Positions 14,537 to 22,084 are shown, counted from the first letter of the stretch. The stretch: 22,895 bases of DNA from an uncultured Mailhella sp. (GCA_944324625.1 CALUWZ010000007.1:1-22895), one strand, 5' to 3'. The notes: generated from the letters alone by a model not told the origin. Numbers and translations are program-made.

Positions 14537-16132
14537 ATGTCAAACGAAACTAAAGATCAATCTTCAGCCAAGCTTGATAAAAAATTGATGATTCCAAGCG
14601 TACTCATGGTTCTGTTCATTGCAGTTCCGCTGGTAATTTTTTCCAATACGCCCGCAATCCAAGAATTTATCAAGTTTGTTTACAAAGTTACATCAGATAC
14701 CTTCGGCTGGGGATATATTCTTCTTTACCTGTTATTCGGCTTTTTTGTATTTTATGTTGCATTCAGCCCCTACGGCAAAATCAAACTCGGCCCCAAAGAC
14801 CAAAAACCCCGTTACGGGTATTTCCACTGGGCCAGCATGATCATTGCCGCAGGCCACGGCTGCGGACTTGTCAACTGGTGCATGGTTGAACCGCTTATCA
14901 TCAACCACGTGGCTCCCCTCGGCCAAGGATACAACAGCGCCTATACATACGAAGTTGCCGCGGCCTACATGCTTTTCCACTGGGGCCCCTACTACTGGGT
15001 TCTCTATCTTGTAGCCTGCGTGCCGATATTCTACTTCCTCGGCATACGCATGTATGACCGCCAAAGAGCTTCCGCCACCCTTGAACCGCTCATCGGCAAA
15101 AAAGGCGTGGAAGGCTGGTTCGGCATTATTTTTGACGCCTTTGTCATTCTGAGCCTTGCAGGCGGCCTCGGCGCAACGCTCACCTCTGCCGTGCAGCTTG
15201 TGGGCGGCCTTTTCGGAAGTTTCTTTGATCTTGAAAACACAAAACAATTCCAAAGCATTATTCTTTTTACCTTTACCATTATTACGGCAGTCAGCCTGCG
15301 CAAGCCTGTCAGCCGCGGCATGAAGGTTCTTTCCGACGCCAACTCCGTTCTGGCAATACTTTTGCTTGCCATCGTCGTTCTCGGCGGTCCCACGGCGTAT
15401 TTCTTCAGCCTTGCTACCAACACCCTCGGCATGACTCTGGATATTTTCCCCCGCATTTCAGGCTGGACCGACCCCTTCGGCGTCAGCGGCTATCCGCAAG
15501 AATGGACAGTTTTCTACGGCGCATGGTTTGTTGCCTACGCTCCCATGATGGCCATTTTCTTCACAGGCATTTCCATGGGACGCACCCTGCGTGAAACCAT
15601 TCTCGGCGTATATTTCTTCGGCTGCCTTTCTTCCTTCCTGTTCACCATTGTCATGGGCGGTTTTGTGCTTTACTGCCAAAAGAACGGCATCGACCTTTAC
15701 GGCTTCTACGTTGCCTCCGGCAATGACCTGCCCAAAACAGTCAGCTACGTTCTGACCATGGTGCCTTTTGCCAAGATTTACGCTCCGTTTTTCCTTGTTA
15801 TGGTTACCATTTTCCTTGTAACCACCATTGATGCCGCTACCCGCGTTATCGCAGCCATGACCACAAGAAACATGATTGCGGGCCAAGAACCTTCTGTTTT
15901 CGCCAAGATTTCATGGTGTTTTGCCATTGCGCTTTTGGTCTGGGGCGTTCTTTTGGTCGGCGGCCTCTCGGTTATCCAAGCCCTTGTCGTGCTCACGGCC
16001 CTTCCGCTCCTTGTTGTATGCGTCATTATGAATTTCTCCACCTTCAAGGCAATACACATGGATTTCCCGCACATCAGAAGCAAAAACCTGCTCTTCTTTG
16101 AAAACAGACACGAAAAGCAGGAAAATGAATAA
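14537..16132 (+). CDS. BCCT family transporter (betaine/carnitine/choline-type)
   Basis: 531 aa with about 12 transmembrane helices, an inner-membrane secondary carrier of the BCCT family (BetP, CaiT, BetT). Family marks include AAGHGCGLVNWCMVEPL in the glycine-rich TM3 and FHWGPYYWVLY in TM4, which keeps W149, W154 and Y157 at the aromatic-box positions. WTVFYGAWFVAYAP in TM8 is followed by GISMGRTLRETILGV. In TM8 the usual tryptophan-rich WAWWxSW pattern reads G328-A-W330-F331-V-A-Y334, so the substrate pocket differs from classical trimethylammonium carriers. A near-perfect AGGAGG site 4 nt upstream and regular codon use suggest high expression. It is preceded by a paired inverted motif and followed by a 13-bp hairpin. 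With the FAD enzyme and RidA it likely imports the amine they degrade; substrate not determined. Confidence 0.92.
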   Translation: MSNETKDQSSAKLDKKLMIPSVLMVLFIAVPLVIFSNTPAIQEFIKFVYKVTSDTFGWGYILLYLLFGFFVFYVAFSPYGKIKLGPKDQKPRYGYFHWASMIIAAGHGCGLVNWCMVEPLIINHVAPLGQGYNSAYTYEVAAAYMLFHWGPYYWVLYLVACVPIFYFLGIRMYDRQRASATLEPLIGKKGVEGWFGIIFDAFVILSLAGGLGATLTSAVQLVGGLFGSFFDLENTKQFQSIILFTFTIITAVSLRKPVSRGMKVLSDANSVLAILLLAIVVLGGPTAYFFSLATNTLGMTLDIFPRISGWTDPFGVSGYPQEWTVFYGAWFVAYAPMMAIFFTGISMGRTLRETILGVYFFGCLSSFLFTIVMGGFVLYCQKNGIDLYGFYVASGNDLPKTVSYVLTMVPFAKIYAPFFLVMVTIFLVTTIDAATRVIAAMTTRNMIAGQEPSVFAKISWCFAIALLVWGVLLVGGLSVIQALVVLTALPLLVVCVIMNFSTFKAIHMDFPHIRSKNLLFFENRHEKQENE

Positions 16133-16166
16133 CCCATAATAATCTCAAACAACAAACCCATACAAG

Positions 16167-16199
16167 CTGTCAATACGGCGCACCGTGCCGTATTGACAG
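16167..16199. terminator. 13-bp hairpin after the BCCT gene (terminator or operator)
   Basis: CTGTCAATACGGC (16167-16179) and GCCGTATTGACAG (16187-16199) pair perfectly around a 7-nt loop. There is no T run, so it is not a classic terminator. The right arm leads into TTGACAGTAAAATT (16194-16207), a one-base variant of the motif seen upstream of the FAD and BCCT genes, so it may instead be a regulator site for the genes that follow. Confidence 0.6.
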
Positions 16200-16270
16200 T
16201 AAAATTCCGCAGCAGTTCACCGCAGCTGCGGCATATTTAATCTGTGACAGCATGCGCTTTGAGGTAAAAA

Positions 16271-16534
16271 ATGGAACTTTCCCTTTTTATTAAACTTATT
16301 CTGCTTCTCGCAGTTTTGACTGTTTTCTTTTTCATGCAGAATTATGTTCTGAAACTCTATGAAAAAGAATGCCTGAAACTCTGGAACAAATCCAAAGGCG
16401 AACAGACTGCTTCCTGCTGGCTGAAAATTAAACGCCTTGCCTTTGCCTTCTGCGCCGTACTCATTATTGCGGGAATTTCCGCCGCTCTCGGCTACTACTG
16501 CGGAACTCAGGGCTTTTTTTCCTCTCTGAACTAG
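16271..16534 (+). CDS. Small two-helix membrane protein, unknown function
   Basis: 87 aa. Two hydrophobic segments, about residues 4-24 (FIKLILLLAVLTVFFFMQNY) and 53-75 (LAFAFCAVLIIAGISAALGY), flank a charged loop of about 28 residues (LKLYEKECLKLWNKSKGEQT). It starts with a good GAGG site 6 nt before the ATG. Its stop overlaps the ribosome-binding region of the DMT transporter gene, which begins 7 nt later, so the two are translationally coupled. It could be an accessory subunit of the DMT or BCCT carrier. I do not recognise a family. Confidence 0.8.
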   Translation: MELSLFIKLILLLAVLTVFFFMQNYVLKLYEKECLKLWNKSKGEQTASCWLKIKRLAFAFCAVLIIAGISAALGYYCGTQGFFSSLN

Positions 16535-16541
16535 GACTGCC

Positions 16542-17450
16542 ATGCTCAATCCGCAATTTTTAAAAATTTTTCTCAATCTCTTTCTTGTTTATATTTCATG
16601 GGGTACTCTGTACCTTTTCAACAAAAATACCATTGCCGTGTTCGGTCCTTTTCTTACCTGCGGTTTCCGAACCTTTACGGGCGGCATCGGCATCTGCCTT
16701 TTTCTTCTTTTAAGCAAAAAATTTGTTCTGCCTTCAAAAAAAGACATTGTTCAGGCCAATTGGATGGGCTTTTTCATGGTGACCGTAGGCGCAGGCTTTT
16801 TATCCAAAGGTCAGGAAAGCGTGCTCTCCTCCACCGCAGCCATGATTACAGCCTCCGTCCCCATTACCATGCTTATTTCCGGCTGGCTCCTTGCAGGAGA
16901 ACCCTGTCCCCGAAAAACTCAGTGGGCAGGGCTTTTTTTCGGTTTTCTCGGCCTTGCCGTCATTGCTTTAAGCCAAAATTCCGAAAACAGCACGGGACAC
17001 AATTCCTTAATCGGCATTGCATGGCTTTTTGCCGCCACACTGGGCTGGATAGCCGGCACGCTCCTGACTCGGCGCTTTCCTTCAAATTCAAAGCTTTCAG
17101 GAATACAAAACTGTGCATTTTTATTGATATTCGGCGGCATACAGACATTTCTGATCGGCCTTGCTGCAGGGGAGGGCGCGGAAGTCAAATGGCAGGCCGT
17201 CAATGCGGAAATTCTTTTTTCCCTTGCATGGCTCAGCCTCGGCGGTTCCGTTATTGCCTACAGCTGTTATTTTTGGCTTCTTTCACATACCACCATTGCC
17301 GTAACCATATCCTATGAATACGTGGTGCCCGTCATCAGCCTTGCCGTAGGCTATTTTATCGGCAGCGAACCCATAACCCTTGCCATGGTTTTAGCAAGCG
17401 CCATGACCATAGGCTCCGTATTTTTTATTATACGGCAAAAATTGCATTGA
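16542..17450 (+). CDS. EamA / DMT superfamily transporter
   Basis: 302 aa with about ten hydrophobic helices arranged as two EamA repeats (roughly residues 8-140 and 155-297). This is the standard layout of drug/metabolite transporters, many of which export amino acids or metabolites. Typical segments are YISWGTLYLFNK near the start, GFRTFTGGIGICLFLLL in helix 2, SSTAAMITASVPITMLISGWL and GEPCPRKTQWAGLFFGFLGLAVI in repeat 1, and YEYVVPVISLAVGYFIGSEP in repeat 2. The AGGA site overlaps the stop of the small membrane protein. Within this cluster it is a candidate exporter for a product or by-product of amine oxidation; importer roles also exist in the family. Confidence 0.9.
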   Translation: MLNPQFLKIFLNLFLVYISWGTLYLFNKNTIAVFGPFLTCGFRTFTGGIGICLFLLLSKKFVLPSKKDIVQANWMGFFMVTVGAGFLSKGQESVLSSTAAMITASVPITMLISGWLLAGEPCPRKTQWAGLFFGFLGLAVIALSQNSENSTGHNSLIGIAWLFAATLGWIAGTLLTRRFPSNSKLSGIQNCAFLLIFGGIQTFLIGLAAGEGAEVKWQAVNAEILFSLAWLSLGGSVIAYSCYFWLLSHTTIAVTISYEYVVPVISLAVGYFIGSEPITLAMVLASAMTIGSVFFIIRQKLH

Positions 17451-17475
17451 AATTACAAGGGTTTCATTTTATCAT
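17447..17475 (+). promoter_or_regulatory. Sigma70-type promoter of the IclR gene
   Basis: TTGAAA (17447-17452), a 17-nt spacer and TATCAT (17470-17475; five of six matches). The -35 overlaps the DMT transporter stop codon. The leader to the ATG at 17523 would be about 40 nt. Consensus match only. Confidence 0.55.
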
Positions 17476-17522
17476 AAGTTATATGTTTCTGCACATGCCA
17501 CCCATAAGCAGGATTATCGGAT

Positions 17523-18347
17523 ATGAAAGAAAATTTGCAAGAACCTGAAACAAACGCCGAAAAAAAATACTACACCATCAGCGCCATCACCAAAGCCTGT
17601 ACGGTGCTGGACATGCTTGCAACAAAACAAAGCTGGGAACTGGCGGAACTCTCCAGAGCTGCCAAACTTCCCAAAACCACAGTGCACCGCATTCTGCTGA
17701 CCTTTGAAGATTCAGGCTACGTGCAGCAGGAACAGCACAGCAAACGCTATTATCTTTCCCACAAAGTGTTCACGCTTGCAAATGCCGTTCTTGCGGGCAC
17801 CAATCTGCGTGAAATAGCAAGTCCCCACTGCAAAGAACTGCTCGCAGAATACAATGAAACCGTCAACCTTTGCGTGGTTTCCGGAATTGACATGGTTATT
17901 GTGGACAAGCACGTAACCACCCAAACCCTGAGGCCCGACAATATTGTGGGTTCTTCCTTCCCTATTTTTTATTCCGCTTCGGGCAAAGCCTTTCTTGCAT
18001 TCAGCGACCCTGCCTATTATCACGAAATGCTGCCGAAAATAAAAAACAATACGCTTCCGGCAATTTCCGACGAAGCGTTTCAGGCCTTTCTTGAAGAAAT
18101 CGAAGAAGTGAAAAAAACAGGAACAGCCTTTGACAATGAAGAAATTTATCAGGGCGTGCGCTGTATCTCCTCACCGATTTTCGATTTTTCGGAACACTGC
18201 GTCGGCGCAATAAGCGTAACTGCCCCCACCGTGCGGCTGACTGCCGATCTGATTGCAAAAATGAGAATCAGCCTTTTGAAAACGGCGCAAAACATTTCCC
18301 TGCGCCTTGGTTCCTCCAATCCGCTGTTTAATGTCCTTATAAATTAA
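17523..18347 (+). CDS. IclR family transcriptional regulator
   Basis: 274 aa. The N-terminal winged helix-turn-helix is clear at about residues 17-80 (SAITKACTVLDMLATKQSWE, then LAELSRAAKLPKTTVHRILLTFEDSGYV), followed by the IclR effector-binding domain (about 95-265; LREIASPHCKELLAEYNETVNLCV, SSFPIFYSASGKAFLAF, GVRCISSPIFD, GAISVTAPT). Such proteins control catabolic operons in answer to small organic acids or aromatics. Its own promoter lies at 17447. As the only regulator next to the FAD enzyme, RidA, BCCT and DMT genes, it is the natural candidate for binding the repeated motif or the inverted repeat near them; this is inferred from position. AGGA lies 9 nt before the start. Confidence 0.94.
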   Translation: MKENLQEPETNAEKKYYTISAITKACTVLDMLATKQSWELAELSRAAKLPKTTVHRILLTFEDSGYVQQEQHSKRYYLSHKVFTLANAVLAGTNLREIASPHCKELLAEYNETVNLCVVSGIDMVIVDKHVTTQTLRPDNIVGSSFPIFYSASGKAFLAFSDPAYYHEMLPKIKNNTLPAISDEAFQAFLEEIEEVKKTGTAFDNEEIYQGVRCISSPIFDFSEHCVGAISVTAPTVRLTADLIAKMRISLLKTAQNISLRLGSSNPLFNVLIN

Positions 18348-18692
18348 ACACGGCTGCGGAAGCGAACTTTTCTGCCCGCTCCTTTCGGCCCCACGCAGCA
18401 CCGCAGATCCCTGCGGCTCTTTGTTTCCTGCCGCATTGCCTTTCTGTCCGCGGCATGCCTTCAGCCCCTGAACCGAGACTTTTATTCCGCCGAGGACGGC
18501 ATCAGCGCCAGCATACAGACAGTACGGACAGACGGCATTGCCATTATCTGATTTCTTTATTATGCCTGACAGCCTGCCAAACACATTATAAAAAATTTAA
18601 AATGCAATCCGCTTCTCCCTGCCAAAGGATCAAAAAAATACTGCAGTCCGGGCGAACCCCTATTTTGCCGGTACTCTCAAAAAACGAACCTA
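18348..18692. other. Intergenic region with a possible weak terminator, no gene seen
   Basis: A hairpin CCGCAG/CTGCGG (18401-18416, ATCC loop) followed by CTCTTTGTTT may end the IclR transcript. The rest has no frame with gene-like composition: frames on both strands are Arg/Cys-rich or overlap the IclR gene and look like shadows. Base composition falls sharply from about 18590 into the LysR module. Confidence 0.45.
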
Positions 18693-18721
18693 TTGGAATT
18701 TTATGTTTTTTAAGCTATAAT
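18693..18721 (+). promoter_or_regulatory. Sigma70-type promoter of the LysR gene
   Basis: TTGGAA (18693-18698), 17 nt, and a perfect TATAAT (18716-18721). The predicted transcript start near 18728 leaves about 39 nt before the ATG at 18767 and rules out the longer in-frame upstream extension as the coding start. Confidence 0.7.
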
Positions 18722-18766
18722 ATGCTTATTCTTGCAAAGCATGAGGCAAACAGACGGGCAGGCCGT

Positions 18767-19681
18767 ATGAAATTTGAATATTTGAAGCATTTACTGGTAA
18801 TTGCAGACTGCAAATCTATTTCGCGGGCAGCCGAAAAGCTGCGCATGAGTCAGCCTGCCCTGACCAAAGAAATCAATTTTGTTGAAGATGAACTTGGCAT
18901 ACAGCTCTTTATCCGCTCCAATAAAGGAGTTATTCCGACCAAGCAAAGTGAGTCATTTTTCAGGGAAAGTGAAATTGTGCTTTCCTATTATCATTCTTGG
19001 AAGTCGAATAAAAAAAACATGGATCTTGAAGCGGTGAACATTGCCGTTTCAGAATTGTTCTGCCAGCTTATTTTCAGCGATCTTCTGGTAGAAATGCACA
19101 AAAACAGACCGCAGGCAGACATACGCATAACAGAGCACAGCACACAGGAAATCATCAGTTCCCTGCCGCTGCAGAATTATGATTTGGCCGTTGTCATGTG
19201 CCTCCCTGAAGACGAAACACGGATTGCGGAAAAAGTTCGGTCCCTTAATTATGAAATGGAGCTGCTGCATTCCGACAGCTACTGCGTTTTTATGAACAGC
19301 AGGCATGTGCTTGCCGATAGAAAAGAAATTTTTCTGGCAGATTTGGAAACAAGTGTTTTGGCGTTATACAGCAACAGTTCCGCTTTTTTATATTCCGGCT
19401 TCTTGGGATCGCGTTTTGCACAGAAAATATTTTTGCCCAACAGTGATATGATAACCACTATTTTAGACAATGAAACAAATTTTGTTTCTTTCTGGTCAAA
19501 GCTTATTGTCAAAGATGCTATCCGCCTCAGCACACATTTGTGGACATGCAAAGAAATTAAGGATTTTCCAATGCCTTTCAATCATTACGTGATTTATCCG
19601 CAAAAAAAATATGTCTCCCCTGCCGCAAAGGTTGTGCTCGCCAAAATAAAAGAATGGTACCAAAAACAGCGGCATGATTAA
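18767..19681 (+). CDS. LysR family transcriptional regulator
   Basis: 304 aa, normal for LysR regulators. The start MKFEYLKHLLVIADCKSISR leads into AAEKLRMSQPALTKEINFVEDELGIQLF (about 21-48), the standard N-terminal helix-turn-helix, followed by a substrate-binding domain (about 90-300) with DLAVVMCLPEDE and a region around NNETNFVSFWSKLIV. The frame stays open 104 codons upstream, but that stretch is not LysR-like and contains the promoter. The gene reads in the same direction as the permease and amidohydrolase genes 111 nt downstream, which it probably controls. Composition is more AT-rich than the IclR cluster to its left. Confidence 0.93.
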   Translation: MKFEYLKHLLVIADCKSISRAAEKLRMSQPALTKEINFVEDELGIQLFIRSNKGVIPTKQSESFFRESEIVLSYYHSWKSNKKNMDLEAVNIAVSELFCQLIFSDLLVEMHKNRPQADIRITEHSTQEIISSLPLQNYDLAVVMCLPEDETRIAEKVRSLNYEMELLHSDSYCVFMNSRHVLADRKEIFLADLETSVLALYSNSSAFLYSGFLGSRFAQKIFLPNSDMITTILDNETNFVSFWSKLIVKDAIRLSTHLWTCKEIKDFPMPFNHYVIYPQKKYVSPAAKVVLAKIKEWYQKQRHD

Positions 19682-19740
19682 ATCGGTTATATCCCCATTC
19701 AAAATTTGAGTATATACAAAAATAATTATTTCTTTATAAC

Positions 19741-19772
19741 AAATAACATGTGAACCTCATCACATGTTATTT
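19741..19772. promoter_or_regulatory. Perfect 13-bp palindrome of CRP/FNR type before the permease gene
   Basis: AAATAACATGTGA (19741-19753) and TCACATGTTATTT (19760-19772) are exact reverse complements around ACCTCA. The core TGTGA-N6-TCACA equals the CRP-class consensus. A possible -10 box TATAAC lies just upstream (19735-19740), so a bound protein would cover the transcript start. The same sequence could also form an RNA hairpin followed by a T-rich tail and end the LysR transcript. Confidence 0.75.
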
Positions 19773-19792
19773 TATTTTTAAAGGAGCGGAAT

Positions 19793-21238
19793 ATGACGAA
19801 ACAAAAAACTCAGCTCAATGTCTGCGGTATGATCCATATTGCTGTTATTGTATTTTTTATGTTTATTTTTAAATGTTTTCCTCCTTTTGCCAAAATAACG
19901 CCGAACGGTATGGAAATTTTGGGAATTTTTTTGGGAGCCGTTTACGGCTGGTGCTTTTACAGCCTGCTGTGGACATCTCTCATGGGAATTCTTGCCTTCG
20001 GCTTTACGAAAACGTTCACAATGGCGCAGGCATTCGGCTTGGGATTCGGCGATGAATTTGTCATTATGGTTGCCGGTCTGCTCTTTATAGCCGCCTATAT
20101 CAACCAGTCCGGTTCTTCAATGATCATTATCAGCTGGCTTGCAAAACGAAAAACAGCGGAAGGACGCCCATGGGTTTTTGTGGCTCTTTTTTTATTGGGC
20201 ACACTGCTGATATCTATTTTGACAGACGTTGTTCTGGCTGCCATTCTGATGCTTCCCCTTTACCGAGCCTTTGCCGAAAATGTCGGCATCAAGCCGTACG
20301 ACCCGCTGAACTCTGTTTTTCTGACGGGGATACTGTGTGCTTCCTCTCTCGGCGATATTGCCATGCCTTTTAAATTTATGCCTATAATTTTTTGGAAAAC
20401 ATTCACTTCGCTTACCGGCATACCGGTAGATTTTTCCAAGCACGTCTTTATTGTTTTCCCCGCCGTTGTTGCCGTTTTGCTGGTATATGTGCTGGCATGC
20501 AAATTTATCGTTCGGCCCGACGTATCTGTTTTAAAAAACATATCCAAACTGGAATGCTTTAATGTGCAGGCAAGCAAAGTTCAGAAAATAAACCTGACGG
20601 TTATCGGCTTGCTTTTGGTTTCACTGATATTGCCCAGCATACTGCCGAAAGATTTCATCATTACTAAATTTTTCACGCACTTGGGATATGCAGGCACAGT
20701 CTTTGGCTTTTTGCTTTTTATGATTACGTTCAAAGTTGACGGCAAAAGCCTTATCAGCCTTCAGGAACTTGCAAAGGATTTTGACTGGGCAATGCTCATG
20801 CTTTTGGTATTCTTTATACCTCTTGCCACGGCACTTCCTTCTGACGATGCCGGAATAAAAAGTTCCATATCTTTGTTTGTTCAGCCTATTTTGTCAGGAC
20901 TTCCCCCGTATTTCTTTGTCGTTGCTTTAATTTTGATGGTTACGCTTTTAACCAATTTTTTAAACAATATGATTGTTGCCCTGATTTTTGTCTCAATTCT
21001 TGCTTCCCTTGACCTGCAGGCTATGGGACTGAATATTACTGTACTGGCGATTATGATTATGTGCTCTTCCGTATATGCCATGTTTTCTCCTGCGGCAAGT
21101 CCTGTCAGCGCATTCATTTTTTCCCAAAAAGATCTGATCCGTTTTAAAGATCACTGCCTGCACGGTTTAAAATGCTGTGCTGTGATTTTAATTTTTTCTT
21201 TTACCATTGTTTATTGGTATCTGACAATTTTTATGTAA
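19793..21238 (+). CDS. SLC13 / ion-transporter superfamily permease (DASS-like)
   Basis: 481 aa, about 11-12 transmembrane helices, an inner-membrane carrier of the SLC13/DASS type (ion transporter superfamily), usually moving di- or tricarboxylates or sulfate-like anions. ITPNGMEILGIFLGAVYGW near the start is typical, and LLTNFLNNMIVALIF in the second half matches the family's substrate/cation hairpin. In the first half the equivalent stretch reads LLISILTDVVLAAILMLPL, so the usual Ser-Asn-Thr motif is replaced. AAGGAG stands 6 nt before the ATG. The amidohydrolase-like gene starts 12 nt downstream with its own site, so they form one transcript. The palindrome at 19741 and the upstream LysR gene suggest substrate-dependent or redox-dependent control. 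Substrate unknown; a carboxylate or sulfonate is plausible. Confidence 0.85.
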   Translation: MTKQKTQLNVCGMIHIAVIVFFMFIFKCFPPFAKITPNGMEILGIFLGAVYGWCFYSLLWTSLMGILAFGFTKTFTMAQAFGLGFGDEFVIMVAGLLFIAAYINQSGSSMIIISWLAKRKTAEGRPWVFVALFLLGTLLISILTDVVLAAILMLPLYRAFAENVGIKPYDPLNSVFLTGILCASSLGDIAMPFKFMPIIFWKTFTSLTGIPVDFSKHVFIVFPAVVAVLLVYVLACKFIVRPDVSVLKNISKLECFNVQASKVQKINLTVIGLLLVSLILPSILPKDFIITKFFTHLGYAGTVFGFLLFMITFKVDGKSLISLQELAKDFDWAMLMLLVFFIPLATALPSDDAGIKSSISLFVQPILSGLPPYFFVVALILMVTLLTNFLNNMIVALIFVSILASLDLQAMGLNITVLAIMIMCSSVYAMFSPAASPVSAFIFSQKDLIRFKDHCLHGLKCCAVILIFSFTIVYWYLTIFM

Positions 21239-21250
21239 AAAGGAGTTACT

Positions 21251-22084
21251 ATGTTTTGCGTAGATTTCAGAAACAGACCGCCTTTTAAATCTTTTATGGC
21301 ACAGGGAACGTGGAACCTGTTCGATGCCGGACTCCTGACAAAAACAGCAAAGTTCTTCTCTTCACAAATAGCACCCTCTGCTTTGGAAAAATCCATGGAT
21401 CTGTATTTTCAGGAAATGGCCGCGGCTGGAATTGATAAGGCTGTTGTTCCCGTCCGCTGCTCTGCAGGAGGTAAAAACGAAGATTTATTGGAACTTATTC
21501 AAAAATATGAAAATAAATTCATTGGCATAATCAGCGCAGAACCTTTTTCGCCTGCTTTATCCGAAGCCATTGACAGGTATATTGTCAACGGCCCCTGCAC
21601 AGGCATAACGCTTGAACCCTCTTTGGATTCTTTTTTCTGGCGCGTTGACGACAGCAGAATGAATACGGTTTACGAAAAATGTGCGGATAAAGGCATTCCC
21701 GTATTGTATACAATAGGAGGGCTGGACGGGGTTGCACCGGAACAAATTTCTGCCGCAGAAAAAGTTGCCCAAAATTTTCCCGAACTGAAAATTATCCTTT
21801 GTCACGGCTTTTGGCCCGAAACAATAAAAGCTTGCCAACTGGCTGCTTTTTATGAAAATATTTACCTCTGCACAGACGTATATTTAATGCAGGTGCCGGG
21901 TTTTGAACACTATGCGGCAGCCGCCAACTTCATGATTCCCGATAAAATTATTTTCGGCAGTGCATATCCTCTTGCTTCCATGGAAAGTGCCGCCGCTTTT
22001 TATCGGAACGGAATCTTAAAAAATGAAGTACTGGAACGGGTAATGGGTGAAAATGCACTGAAAGCCCTTGGTATTGATAAGTAA
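21251..22084 (+). CDS. Amidohydrolase-2 family protein with altered metal-binding motifs
   Basis: 277 aa, a TIM-barrel protein of the amidohydrolase-2 type (PF04909 family: decarboxylases and hydrolases such as ACMSD and lactonases). The first strand normally ends in HxH; here it reads VDFRNRPPF, with R7 and R9 in those places. Later landmarks fit: GITLEPSLDSFFWRVDD, IPVLYTIGG, LKIILCHGFWPE with H185, and LERVMGENALKALGI near the end, typical of the C-terminal helix. The usual GSDYP motif reads GSAYP (A238), so the catalytic or metal-binding Asp is missing too. Without HxH and that Asp it may use no metal or have a different reaction. AGGAG sits 5 nt before the ATG. It follows the SLC13 permease by 12 nt and probably acts on the imported compound. 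Confidence 0.85.
   Translation: MFCVDFRNRPPFKSFMAQGTWNLFDAGLLTKTAKFFSSQIAPSALEKSMDLYFQEMAAAGIDKAVVPVRCSAGGKNEDLLELIQKYENKFIGIISAEPFSPALSEAIDRYIVNGPCTGITLEPSLDSFFWRVDDSRMNTVYEKCADKGIPVLYTIGGLDGVAPEQISAAEKVAQNFPELKIILCHGFWPETIKACQLAAFYENIYLCTDVYLMQVPGFEHYAAAANFMIPDKIIFGSAYPLASMESAAAFYRNGILKNEVLERVMGENALKALGIDK

Noticed and set aside
18171..18584. 137-codon minus-strand frame across the IclR gene end
   Set aside because: Half of it is antisense to IclR, and the remainder is Gly/Cys/Arg-rich with no start signal.
18455..18766. 104-codon upstream extension of the LysR frame
   Set aside because: The sequence is not LysR-like and contains the predicted promoter (TTGGAA-17-TATAAT). Family members start at MKFEYL-type sequences.
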